In this document: piece after piece, positions 1 to 11,160 of the stretch | How positions within the stretch are numbered: the stretch's first letter is position 1 | How the letters are laid out: every line of letters begins with the position of its first letter | Assembly: GCF_029227915.1 (NCBI RefSeq) | Contig: NC_079886.1 | Span: forward strand, 26,762,501-26,826,500 | Source of the DNA: Hydractinia symbiolongicarpus | Taxonomy: Eukaryota > Cnidaria > Hydrozoa > Anthoathecata > Hydractiniidae | DNA: 64,000 nt | Reading direction: 5' to 3' | Translations under genes and position numbers: made by a program | The notes under the pieces: model-generated | What the model was told of the DNA's origin: nothing | The model's input: the letters and a program-made list of their open reading frames with translations, nothing else | Database searches by the model: none

Positions 1-347
1 AATTTAAAAAATCGTTCGGGAAATGAGTTTACTCCCTGGGTACTTTCTTTGTATATATTTCACTATACGGGCCGAGTCCGTGATATACGGAAAATCGCGG
101 GATTTCGTTTGCCGGCGATTAAACTCCTTTTATTCAGCGTCTCATCAAAAATGAAATCGTTTTTGAAAACTTCAAGTCTCATGCGTTTTAGTGGTGAAAA
201 AAAAATTTAAAGAATCGTTTGGGAGATGAGTTTACTCCCTGGGTACTTTCTTTGTACACATTTGACTATACGGGTCAAGCCCGGGATTTACGGCAAATCG
301 CGGGTTTTCGTTTGCCGGCGATTAAACTCCTTTTATTCAGCGTTTCA

Positions 348-369
348 TCAAAAATGAAATCATTTTTGA
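348..369. other. AT-rich perfect dyad (10-bp arms), representative
   Basis: TCAAAAATGA, two A bases, then its exact reverse complement TCATTTTTGA. Nearly every monomer has this element at monomer positions 145-166, often with one mismatch: ACGA in the left arm or TCGT in the right arm. It could extrude as a short hairpin or bind a dimeric AT-hook-like or homeodomain-type protein; that is inference only. Confidence 0.75.
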
Positions 370-1421
370 AAACTACAAGTCTCATGCGTTTTAGTGGTGA
401 AGAAATAATTCAAAAAATCGTTCGGCAAATGAGTTTACTCCCTGGGTACTTTCTTTGTATACTTTTCACTGTACGGGCCGAGTCCGTGATAAACGGAAAA
501 TCGCGGGATTTCGTTTGCCGGCGATTAAACTCCTTTTATTCAGCGTCTCATTAAGAATGAAATCATTTTTGAAAACTGCAAGTCTCATGCGTTTTAGTGG
601 TGAAAAAATAATTTAAAGAATCGTTCGGGAAGTGAGTTTACTCCCTGCGTACTTTTTTTGTATACTTTTGACTATACGAGCCGAGTCCGGGATTCACGGG
701 AAATTGCGGGTTTTCGTTTGCCGGCGATTAAACTCCTTCTATTCAGCGTCTCATCAAAAATGAAATCGTTTTTGAAAACTACAAGTCTTATGCCTTTTAG
801 TGGTAAAAAATTAATTTAAAAAATCGTTCGGGAAATGAGTTTACTCCCTGGGTACTTTCTTTGTACACATTTGACTATACGGGTCAAGCCCGGGATTTAC
901 GGCAAATCGTGGGATTTCGTTTGCCGGCGATTAAACTCCTTTTATTCAGCGTCTCATCAAAAACGAAATCATTTTTGAAAACTACAAGTCTCATGCGTTT
1001 TAGTGGTGAAAAAATAATTTAAAGAATCGTTTGGGAAATGAGTTTACTCCCTGGGTACTTTCTTTGTATACTTTTCATTGTACGGGCCGAGTCCGTGATA
1101 TACGGAAAATCGCGGGATTTCGTTTGCCGGCGATTAAACTCCTTTTATTCAGCGTCTCATTAAGAATGAAATCATTTTTGAAAACTGCAAGTCTCATGCG
1201 TTTTAGTGGTGAAAAAATAATTTAAAGAATCGTTCGGGAAGTGAGTTTACTCCCTGCGTACTTTCTTTGTATACTTTTGACTATACGAGCCGAGTCCGGG
1301 ATTCACGGGAAATTGCGGGTTTTCGTTTGCCGGCGATTAAACTCCTTTTATTCAGCGTCTCATCAAAAATGAAATCGTTTTTGAAAACTACAAGTCTTAT
1401 GCGTTTTAGTGGTAAAAAATT

Positions 1422-4400
1422 ATTTTAAAAAATCGTTCGGGAAATGAGTTTACTCCCTGGGTACTTTCTTTGTACACATTTGACTATACGGGTCAAGCCC
1501 GGGATTTACGGCAAATCGCGGGTTTTCGTTTGCCGGCGATTAAACTCCTTTTATTCAGCGTTTCATCAAAAATGAAATCATTTTTGAAAACTACAAGTCT
1601 CATGCGTTTTAGTGGTGAAGAAATAATTCAAAAAATCGTTCGGCAAATGAGTTTACTCCCTGGGTACTTTCTTTGTATACTTTTCACTGTACGGGCCGAG
1701 TCCGTGATAAACGGAAAATCGCGGGATTTCGTTTGCCGGCGATTAAACTCCTTTTATTCAGCGTCTCATTAAGAATGAAATCATTTTTGAAAACTGCAAG
1801 TCTCATGCGTTTTAGTGGTGAAAAAATAATTTAAAGAATCGTTCGGGAAGTGAGTTTACTCCCTGCGTACTTTTTTTGTATACTTTTGACTATACGAGCC
1901 GAGTCCGGGATTCACGGGAAATTGCGGGTTTTCGTTTGCCGGCGATTAAACTCCTTTTATTCAGCGTCTCATCAAAAATGAAATCGTTTTTGAAAACTAC
2001 AAGTCTTATGCGTTTTAGTGGTAAAAAATTAATTTAAAAAATCGTTCGGGAAATGAGTTTACTCCCTGGGTACTTTCTTTGTATATATTTCACTATACGG
2101 GCCGAGTCCGTGATATACGGAAAATCGCGGGATTTCGTTTGCCGGCGATTAAACTCCTTTTATTCGCGTCTCATCAAAAATGAAATCGTTTTTGAAAACT
2201 TCAAGTCTCATGCGTTTTAGTGGTGAAAAAATAATTTAAAGAATCGTTTGGGAAATGAGTTTACTCCCTGGGTACTTTCTTTGTACACATTTGACTATAC
2301 GGGTCAAGCCCGGGATTTACGGCAAATCGCGGGTTTTCGTTTGCCGGCGATTAAACTCCTTTTATTCAGCGTCTCATAAAAATGAAATCATTTTTGAAAA
2401 CTACAAGTCTCATGCGTTTTAGTGGTGAAAAAATAATTTAAAGAATCGTTCGGGAAGTGAGTTTACTCCCTGCGTACTTTCTTTGTATACTTTTGACTAT
2501 ACGAGCCGAGTCCGGGATTCACGGGAAATTGCGGGTTTTCGTTTGCCGGCGATTAAACTCCTTTTATTCAGCGTCTCATCAAAAATGAAATCGTTTTTGA
2601 AAACTACAAGTCTTATGCGTTTTAGTGGTAAAAAATTAATTTAAAAAATCGTTCGGGAAATGAGTTTACTCCCTGGGTACTTTCTTTGTACACATTTGAC
2701 TATACGGGTCAAGCCCGGGATTTACGGCTAATCGCGGGTTTTCGTTTGCCGGCGATTAAACTCCTTTTATTCAGCGTTTCATCAAAAATGAAATCATTTT
2801 TGAAAACTACAAGTCTCATGCGTTTTAGTGGTGAAGAAATAATTCAAAAAATCGTTCGGCAAATGAGTTTACTCCCTGGGTACTTTCTTTGCATACTTTT
2901 CACTGTACGGGCCGAGTCCGTGATATACGGAAAATCGCGGGATTTCGTTTGCCGGCGATTAAACTCCTTTTATTTAGCGTCTCATCAAAAACGAAATCAT
3001 TTTTGAAAACTACAAGTCTCATGCGTTTTAGTGGTGAAAAAATAATTTAAAGAATCATTTGGGAAATGAGTTTACTCCCTGGGTACTTTCTTTGTATACT
3101 TTTCATTGTACGGGCCGAGTCCGTTATATACGGAAAATCGCGGGATTTCGTTTGCCGGCGATTAAACTCCTTTTATTCAGCGTCTCATCAAAAACGAAGT
3201 CATTTTTGAAAACTACAAGTCTCATGCGTTTTAGTGGTGAAAAAATAATTTAAGGAATCGTTCGGGAAATGAGTTTACTCCCTGGGTACTTTCTTTGTAT
3301 ACTTTTCACTGTACGGGCCGAGTCCGTGATATACGGAAAATCGCGGGATTTCGTTTGCCGGCGATTAAACTCCTTTTATTCAGCGTCTCATCAAGAATGA
3401 AATCATTTTTGAAAACAGCAAGTCTCATGCATTTTAGTGGTGAAAAAATAATTTAAAGAATCGTTCGGGAAGTGAATTTACTCCCTGCGTACTTTCTTTG
3501 TATACTTTTGACTATACGAGCCGAGTCCGGGATTCACGGGAAATTGCGGGTTTTCGTTTGCCGGCGATTAAACTCCTTCTATTCAGCGTCTCATCAAAAA
3601 TGAAATCGTTTTTGAAAACTACAAGTCTTATGCCTTTTAGTGGTAAAAAATTAATTTAAAAAATCGTTCGGGAAATGAGTTTACTCCCTGGGTACTTTCT
3701 TTGTACACATTTGACTATACGGGTCAAGCCCGGGATTTACGGCAAATCGCGGGATTTCGTTTGCCGGCGATTAAACTCCTTTTATTCAGCGTCTCATCAA
3801 AAACGAAATCATTTTTGAAAACTACAAGTCTCATGCGTTTTAGTGGTGAAAAAATAATTTAAAGAATCGTTTGGGAAATGAGTTTACTCCCTGGGTACTT
3901 TCTTTGTATACTTTTTATTGTACGGGCCGAGTCCGTGATATACCGAAAATCGCGGGATTTCGTTTGCCGGCGATTAAACTCCTTTTATTCAGCGTCTCAT
4001 CAAAAACGAAGTCATTTTTGAAAACTACAAGTCTCATGCGTTTAGTGGTGAAAAAATAATTTAAAGAATCGTTCGGGAAATGAGTTTACTCCCTGGGTAC
4101 TTTCTTTGTATACTTTTCACTGTACGGGCCGAGTCCGTGATATACGGAAAATCGCGGGATTTCGTTTGCCGGCGATTAAACTCCTTTTATTCAGCGTCTC
4201 ATTAAGAATGAAATCATTTTTGAAAACTGCAAGTCTCATGCGTTTTAGTGGTGAAAAAATAATTTAAAGAATCGTTCGGGAAATGAGTTTACTCCCTGGG
4301 TACTTTCTTTGTATACTTTTCACTGTACGGGCCGAGTCCGTGATATACGGAAAATCGCGGGATTTCGTTTGCCGGCGATTAAACTCCTTTTATTCAGCGT

Positions 4401-4666
4401 CTCATTAAGAATGAAATCATTTTTGAAAACTGCAAGTCTCATGCGTTTTAGTGGTGAAAAAATAATTTAAAGAATCGTTCGGGAAGTGAGTTTTCTCCCT
4501 GCGTACTTTCTTTGTATACTTTTGACTATACGAGCCGAGTCCGGGATTCACGGGAAATTGCGGGTTTTCGTTTGCCGGCGATTAAACTCCTTTTATTCAG
4601 CGTCTCATCAAAAATGAAATCGTTTTTGAAAACTACAAGTCTTATGCGTTTTAGTGGTAAAAAATT
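1422..4666 (+). repeat. 16-monomer HOR, copy 1 (3,245 bp)
   Basis: The monomer order is Q R S P Q S Q R R R S Q R R R S. The next unit starts 3,245 bp downstream (1,422 to 4,667) and repeats the order and the rare variants. Examples are the shortened CATAAAAATG in the second Q, the paired variants CTTCTATTCAG with TATGCCTTTTAG in one S, and a one-base loss giving GCGTTTAGTGG in one R near 4,038. Sixteen monomers at 202.8 bp agree with the period. The phase of the unit is arbitrary. Confidence 0.8.
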
Positions 4667-5538
4667 AATTTAAAAAATCGTTCGGGAAATGAGTTTACTC
4701 CCTGGGTACTTTCTTTGTACACATTTGACTATACGGGTCAAGCCCGGGATTTACGGCAAATCGCGAGTTTTCGTTTGCCGGCGATTAAACTCCTTTTATT
4801 CAGCGTTTCATCAAAAATGAAATCATTTTTGAAAACTACAAGTCTCATGCGTTTTAGTGGTGAAGAAATAATTCAAAAAATCGTTCGGCAAATGAGTTTA
4901 CTCCCTGGGTACTTTCTTTGTATACTTTTCACTGTACGGGCCGAGTCCGTGATAAACGGAAAATCGCGGGATTTCGTTTGCCGGCGATTAAACTCCTTTT
5001 ATTCAGCGTCTCATTAAGAATGAAATCATTTTTGAAAACTGCAAGTCTCATGCGTTTTAGTGGTGAAAAAATAATTTAAAGAATCGTTCGGGAAGTGAGT
5101 TTACTCCCTGCGTACTTTTTTTGTATACTTTTGACTATACGAGCCGAGTCCGGGATTCACGGGAAATTGCGGGTTTTCGTTTGCCGGCGATTAAACTCCT
5201 TTTATTCAGCGTCTCATCAAAAATGAAATCGTTTTTGAAAACTACAAGTCTTATGCGTTTTAGTGGTAAAAAATTAATTTAAAAAATCGTTCGGGAAATG
5301 AGTTTACTCCCTGGGTACTTTCTTTGTATATATTTCATTATACGGGCCGAGTCCGTGATATACGGAAAATCGCGGGATTTCGTTTGCCGGCGATTAAACT
5401 CCTTTTATTCAGCGTCTCATCAAAAATGAAATCGTTTTTGAAAACTTCAAGTCTCATGCGTTTTAGTGGTGAAAAAATAATTTAAAGAATCGTTTGGGAA
5501 ATGAGTTTACTCCCTGGGTACTTTCTTTGTACACATTT

Positions 5539-6755
5539 GACTATACGGGTCAAGCCCGGGATTTACGGCAAATCGCGGGTTTTCGTTTGCCGGCGATTAA
5601 ACTCCTTTTATTCAGCGTCTCATAAAAATGAAATCATTTTTGAAAACTACAAGTCTCATGCGTTTTAGTGGTGAAAAAATAATTTAAGGAATCGTTCGGG
5701 AAGTGAGTTTACTCCCTGCGTACTTTCTTTGTATACTTTTGACTATACGAGCCGAGTCCGGGATTCACGGGAAATTGCGGGTTTTCGTTTGCCGGCGATT
5801 AAACTCCTTTTATTCAGCGTCTCATCAAAAATGAAATCGTTTTTGAAAACTACAAGTCTTATGCGTTTTAGTGGTAAAAAATTAATTTAAAAAATCGTTC
5901 GGGAAATGAGTTTACTCCCTGGGTACTTTCTTTGTACACATTTGACTATACGGGTCAAGCCCGGGATTTTCGGCTAATCGCAGGTTTTCGTTTGCCGGCG
6001 ATTAAACTCCTTTTATTCAGCGTTTCATCAAAAATGAAATCATTTTTGAAAACTACAAGTCTCATGCGTTTTAGTGGTGAAGAAATAATTCAAAAAATCG
6101 TTCGGCAAATGAGTTTACTCCCTGGGTACTTTCTTTGCATACTTTTCACTGTACGGGCCGAGTCCGTGATATACGGAAAATCGCGGGATTTCGTTTGCCG
6201 GCGATTAAACTCCTTTTATTCAGCGTCTCATCAAAAACGAAATCATTTTTGAAAACTACAAGTCTCATGCGTTTTAGTGGTGAAAAAATAATTTAAAGAA
6301 TCGTTTGGGAAATGAGTTTACTCCCTGGGTACTTTCTTTGTATACTTTTCATTGTACGGGCCGAGTCCGTGATATACGGAAAATCGCGGGATTTCGTTTG
6401 CCGGCGATTAAACTCCTTTTATCCAGCGTCTCATCAAAAACGAAGTCATTTTTGAAAACTACAAGTCTCATGCGTTTTAGTGGTGAAAAAATAATTTAAA
6501 GAATCGTTCGGGAAATGAGTTTACTCCCTGGGTACTTTCTTTGTATACTTTTCACTGTACGGGCCGAGTCCGTGATATACGGAAAATCGCGGGATTTCGT
6601 TTGCCGGCGATTAAACTCCTTTTATTCAGCGTCTCATCAAGAATGAAATCATTTTTGAAAACTGCAAGTCTCATGCATTTTAGTGGTGAAAAAATAATTT
6701 AAAGAATCGTTCGGGAAGTGAGTTTACTCCCTGCGTACTTTCTTTGTATACTTTT
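5539..6755 (+). repeat. 1,217-bp hexamer duplication, copy 1
   Basis: Six monomers, beginning in the right part of a Q monomer and ending in the left part of an S monomer, recur immediately downstream at an offset of 1,217 bp. Shared rare markers include CATAAAAATG, an AAGGAATCG monomer start (near 5,690 and 6,900), GGATTTTCGG (near 5,965 and 7,180) and TTTTATCCAGCG (near 6,420 and 7,637). The derived reading frames of the two copies are identical wherever I compared them, so the event looks recent. Confidence 0.88.
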
Positions 6756-6897
6756 GACTATACGGGTCAAGCCCGGGATTTACGGCAAATCGCGGGTTTT
6801 CGTTTGCCGGCGATTAAACTCCTTTTATTCAGCGTCTCATAAAAATGAAATCATTTTTGAAAACTACAAGTCTCATGCGTTTTAGTGGTGAAAAAAT
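6696..6897 (+). repeat. Hybrid S/Q monomer at a crossover junction
   Basis: The left part has S signatures (GGAAGTGAG, CTGCGTACTTTC, TATACTTTTGAC). From about 6,765 the sequence is Q (GGTCAAGCCCGGG, ACGGCAAAT), including the rare CATAAAAATG of the Q monomer at about 5,475-5,676. The switch must lie in the bases common to both variants, about 6,755-6,764. This is the breakpoint of the hexamer duplication around it. Confidence 0.85.
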
Positions 6898-7972
6898 AAT
6901 TTAAGGAATCGTTCGGGAAGTGAGTTTACTCCCTGCGTACTTTCTTTGTATACTTTTGACTATACGAGCCGAGTCCGGGATTCACGGGAAATTGCGGGTT
7001 TTCGTTTGCCGGCGATTAAACTCCTTTTATTCAGCGTCTCATCAAAAATGAAATCGTTTTTGAAAACTACAAGTCTTATGCGTTTTAGTGGTAAAAAATT
7101 AATTTAAAAAATCGTTCGGGAAATGAGTTTACTCCCTGGGTACTTTCTTTGTACACATTTGACTATACGGGTCAAGCCCGGGATTTTCGGCTAATCGCAG
7201 GTTTTCGTTTGCCGGCGATTAAACTCCTTTTATTCAGCGTTTCATCAAAAATGAAATCATTTTTGAAAACTACAAGTCTCATGCGTTTTAGTGGTGAAGA
7301 AATAATTCAAAAAATCGTTCGGCAAATGAGTTTACTCCCTGGGTACTTTCTTTGCATACTTTTCACTGTACGGGCCGAGTCCGTGATATACGGAAAATCG
7401 CGGGATTTCGTTTGCCGGCGATTAAACTCCTTTTATTCAGCGTCTCATCAAAAACGAAATCATTTTTGAAAACTACAAGTCTCATGCGTTTTAGTGGTGA
7501 AAAAATAATTTAAAGAATCGTTTGGGAAATGAGTTTACTCCCTGGGTACTTTCTTTGTATACTTTTCATTGTACGGGCCGAGTCCGTGATATACGGAAAA
7601 TCGCGGGATTTCGTTTGCCGGCGATTAAACTCCTTTTATCCAGCGTCTCATCAAAAACGAAGTCATTTTTGAAAACTACAAGTCTCATGCGTTTTAGTGG
7701 TGAAAAAATAATTTAAAGAATCGTTCGGGAAATGAGTTTACTCCCTGGGTACTTTCTTTGTATACTTTTCACTGTACGGGCCGAGTCCGTGATATACGGA
7801 AAATCGCGGGATTTCGTTTGCCGGCGATTAAACTCCTTTTATTCAGCGTCTCATCAAGAATGAAATCATTTTTGAAAACTGCAAGTCTCATGCATTTTAG
7901 TGGTGAAAAAATAATTTAAAGAATCGTTCGGGAAGTGAGTTTACTCCCTGCGTACTTTCTTTGTATACTTTT
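6756..7972 (+). repeat. 1,217-bp hexamer duplication, copy 2
   Basis: This is the second copy of the six-monomer segment. It carries all the rare markers of copy 1 in the same order. It starts inside the hybrid S/Q monomer and ends inside an S monomer at the matching base, as expected from one in-register unequal exchange. Confidence 0.88.
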
Positions 7973-9737
7973 GACTATACGAGCCGAGTCCGGGATTCAC
8001 GGGAAATTGCGGGTTTTCGTTTGCCGGCGATTAAACTCCTTCTATTCAGCGTCTCATCAAAAATGAAATCGTTTTTGAAAACTACAAGTCTTATGCCTTT
8101 TAGTGGTAAAAAATTAATTTAAAAAATCGTTCGGGAAATGAGTTTACTCCCTGGGTACTTTCTTTGTACACATTTGACTATACGGGTCAAGCCCGGGATT
8201 TACGGCAAATCGCGGGATTTCGTTTGCCGGCGATTAAACTCCTTTTATTCAGCGTCTCATCAAAAACGAAATCATTTTTGAAAACTACAAGTCTCATGCG
8301 TTTTAGTGGTGAAAAAATAATTTAAAGAATCGTTTGGGAAATGAGTTTACTCCCTGGGTACTTTCTTTGTATACTTTTCATTGTACGGGCCGAGTCCGTG
8401 ATATACGGAAAATCGCGGGATTTCGTTAGCCGGCGATTAAACTCCTTTTATTCAGCGTCTCATCAAAAACGAAGTCATTTTTGAAAACTACAAGTCTCAT
8501 GCGTTTAGTGGTGAAAAAATAATTTAAAGAATCGTTCGGGAAATGAGTTTACTTCCTGGGTACTTTCTTTGTATACTTTTCACTGTACGGGCCGAGTCCG
8601 TGATATACGGAAAATCGCGGGATTTCGTTTGCCGGCGATTAAACTCCTTTTATTCAGCGTCTCATTAAGAATGAAATCATTTTTGAAAACTGCAAGTCTT
8701 ATGCGTTTTAGTGGTAAAAAATTAATTTAAAAAATCGTTCGGGAAATGAGTTTACTCCCTGGGTACTTTCTTTGTATATATTTCACTATACGGGCCGAGT
8801 CCGTGATATACGGAAAATCGCGGGATTTCGTTTGCCGGCGATTAAACTCCTTTTATTCAGCGTCTCATCAAAAATGAAATCGTTTTTGAAAACTTCAAGT
8901 CTCATGCGTTTTAGTGGTGAAAAAATAATTTAAAGAATCGTTTGGGAAATGAGTTTACTCCCTGGGTACTTTCTTTGTACACATTTGACTATACGGGTCA
9001 AGCCCGGGATTTACGGCAAATCGCGGGTTTTCGTTTGCCGGCGATTAAACTCCTTTTATTCAGCGTCTCATAAAAATGAAATCATTTTTGAAAACTACAA
9101 GTCTCATGCGTTTTAGTGGTGAAAAAATAATTTAAAGAATCGTTCGGGAAGTGAGTTTACTCCCTGCGTACTTTCTTTGTATACTTTTGACTATACGAGC
9201 CGAGTCCGGGATTCACGGGAAATTGCGGGTTTTCGTTTGCCGGCGATTAAACTCCTTTTATTCAGCGTTTCATCAAAAATGAAATCGTTTTTGAAAACTA
9301 CAAGTCTTATGCGTTTTAGTGGTAAAAAATTAATTTAAAAAATCGTTCGGGAAATGAGTTTACTCCCTGGGTACTTTCTTTGTACACATTTGACTATACG
9401 GGTCAAGCCCGGGATTTACGGCAAATCGCGGGTTTTCGTTTGCCGGCGATTAAACTCCTTTTATTCAGCGTTTCATCAAAAATGAAATCATTTTTGAAAA
9501 CTACAAGTCTCATGCGTTTTAGTGGTAAAAAATTAATTTAAAAAATCGTTCGGGAAATGAGTTTACTCCCTGGGTACTTTCTTTGTATACTTTTCACTGT
9601 ACGGGCCGAGTCCGTGATATACGGAAAATCGCGGGATTTCGTTTGCCGGCGATTAAACTCCTTTTATTCAGCGTCTCATTAAGAATGAAATCATTTTTGA
9701 AAACTGCAAGTCTCATGCGTTTTAGTGGTGAAAAAAT

Positions 9738-10143
9738 AATTTAAAGAATCGTTCGGGAAGTGAGTTTACTCCCTGCGTACTTTTTTTGTATACTTTTGAC
9801 TATACAAGCCGAGTCCGGGATTCACGGGAAATTGCGGGTTTTCGTTTGCCGGCGATTAAACTCCTTTTATTCAGCGTCTCATCAAAAATAAAATCGTTTT
9901 TGAAAACTACAAGTCTTATGCGTTTTAGTGGTAAAAAATTAATTTAAAGAATCGTTCGGGAAGTGAGTTTACTCCCTGCGTACTTTTTTTGTATACTTTT
10001 GACTATACGAGCCGAGTCCGGGATTCACGGGAAATTGCGGGTTTTCGTTTGCCGGCGATTAAACTCCTTTTATTCAGCGTCTCATCAAAAATAAAATCGT
10101 TTTTGAAAACTACAAGTCTTATGCGTTTTAGTGGTAAAAAATT
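9738..10143 (+). repeat. Tandem duplicate of a single S monomer
   Basis: Two adjacent S monomers (9,738-9,940 and 9,941-10,143, 203 bp each) share the otherwise unusual AAAATAAAATCG in place of AAAATGAAATCG. The one difference I noticed is ATACAAGCC against ATACGAGCC. This is a one-monomer step expansion inside zone A. Confidence 0.8.
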
Positions 10144-11160
10144 AATTTAAAAAATCGTTCGGGAAATGAGTTTACTCCCTGGGTACTTTCTTTGTATATA
10201 TTTCACTATACGGGCCGAGTCCGTGATATACGGAAAATCGCGGGATTTCGTTTGCCGGCGATTAAACTCCTTTTATTCAGCGTTTCATCAAAAATGAAAT
10301 CATTTTTGAAAACTACAAGTCTCATGCGTTTTAGTGGTGAAGAAATAATTCAAAAAATCGTTCGGCAAATGAGTTTACTCCCTGGGTACTTTCTTTGTAT
10401 ACTTTTCACTGTACGGGCCGAGTCCGTGATATACGGAAAATCGCGGGATTTCGTTTGCCGGCGATTAAACTCCTTTTATTCAGCGTCTCATTAAGAATGA
10501 AATCATTTTTGAAAACTGCAAGTCTCATGCGTTTTAGTGGTGAAAAAATAATTTAAAGAATCGTTCGGGAAGTGAGTTTACTCCCTGCGTACTTTTTTTG
10601 TATACTTTTGACTATACGAGCCGAGTCCGGGATTCACGGGAAATTGCGGGTTTTCGTTTGCCGGCGATTAAACTCCTTTTATTCAGCGTCTCATCAAAAA
10701 TGAAATCGTTTTTGAAAACTACAAGTCTTATGCGTTTTAGTGGTAAAAAATTAATTTAAAAAATCGTTCGGGAAATGAGTTTACTCCCTGGGTACTTTCT
10801 TTGTATATATTTCACTATACGGGCCGAGTCCGTGATATACGGAAAATCGCGGGATTTCGTTTGCCGGCGATTAAACTCCTTTTATTCAGCGTCTCATCAA
10901 AAACGAAATCGTTTTTGAAAACTTCAAGTCTCATGCGTTTTAGTGGTGAAAAAATAATTTAAAGAATCGTTTGGGAAATGAGTTTACTCCCTGGGTACTT
11001 TCTTTGTACACATTTGACTATACGGGTCAAGCCCGGGATTTACGGCAAATCGCGGGTTTTCGTTTGCCGGCGATTAAACTCCTTTTATTCAGCGTCTCAT
11101 AAAAATGAAATCATTTTTGAAAACTACAAGTCTCATGCGTTTTAGTGGTGAAGAAATAAT
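10144..11160 (+). repeat. Distal edge of zone A with a P/Q hybrid monomer
   Basis: These five monomers are P/Q hybrid, R, S, P and Q. The first begins as P (TATATATTTCACTATAC, GTGATATACGG) and ends as Q (CGTTTCATC, GAAGAAATAATTC), so it is another fusion. The S near 10.6 kb is the last with GATTCACGGG, and the Q near 11.0 kb is the last with GTACACATTTG. Zone B variants begin right after. Confidence 0.75.
10897..10918. other. Dyad with both CpG positions present
   Basis: TCAAAAACGA, AA, TCGTTTTTGA: the left arm carries C and the right arm G at the facing position, so pairing stays perfect. The same double form occurs at 35,641-35,662. Most monomers have only one of the two, or neither. Confidence 0.75.

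Larger units (their letters stand above)
4667..8724 (+). repeat. 16-monomer HOR, copy 2, expanded by a hexamer and 3'-truncated
   Basis: This block follows the monomer order of the preceding 3,245-bp unit but contains an extra six-monomer segment, and its last two monomers (R S) are missing. The S monomer marked by TATGCCTTTTAG lies 22 monomers downstream of its copy-1 equivalent instead of 16, exactly the six added. The R monomer with GCGTTTAGTGG (near 8,490) shows the same 22-monomer offset. The block ends in an R monomer whose last part (TCTTATGCG, then a TAAAAAATTAATTT end) is S-like, so its end is also a hybrid junction before the next P. Confidence 0.7.
1..11160 (+). repeat. Zone A: four-variant satellite block
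   Basis: About 55 monomers belong to four variants used almost only here. P has TATATATTTCACTATAC. Q has GTACACATTTGAC followed by GGTCAAGCCCGGG and ACGGCAAAT. R has ACTTTTCACTGTAC (or CATTGTAC) and GTGATATACGG. S has CTGCGTACTTTC, ATACGAGCCGAG and GGATTCACGGG. The S signature GATTCACGGG and the Q signature GTACACATTTG are not seen after about 11.0 kb. Read in order, the start of the zone runs P Q R S Q R S Q R S P Q S Q R R R S Q R R R S. The cassette P-Q-S recurs near 2.04, 5.29 and 8.74 kb, with a further P-Q pair near 10.8 kb. Confidence 0.85.

Noticed and set aside
92-120. AATCGC facing GCGATT as a functional hairpin
   Set aside because: The arms are only six bases with a 16-base spacer, and in some variants the left arm changes to AATTGC without a matching change in the right arm, so pairing is not maintained.
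145-166. Dyad as a bacterial-type terminator
   Set aside because: The stem is AT-rich with a two-base loop, occurs about 315 times, and has no gene upstream.
219-554. ORF of 111 codons, and many alike of 60-117 codons along the window
   Set aside because: They recur with the satellite period and mostly start at TTG or GTG. Longer ones only join two frames of the same repeat where AATTTAA has become AATTCAA. The 203-bp unit is not a multiple of three. No domain or codon signal is seen.
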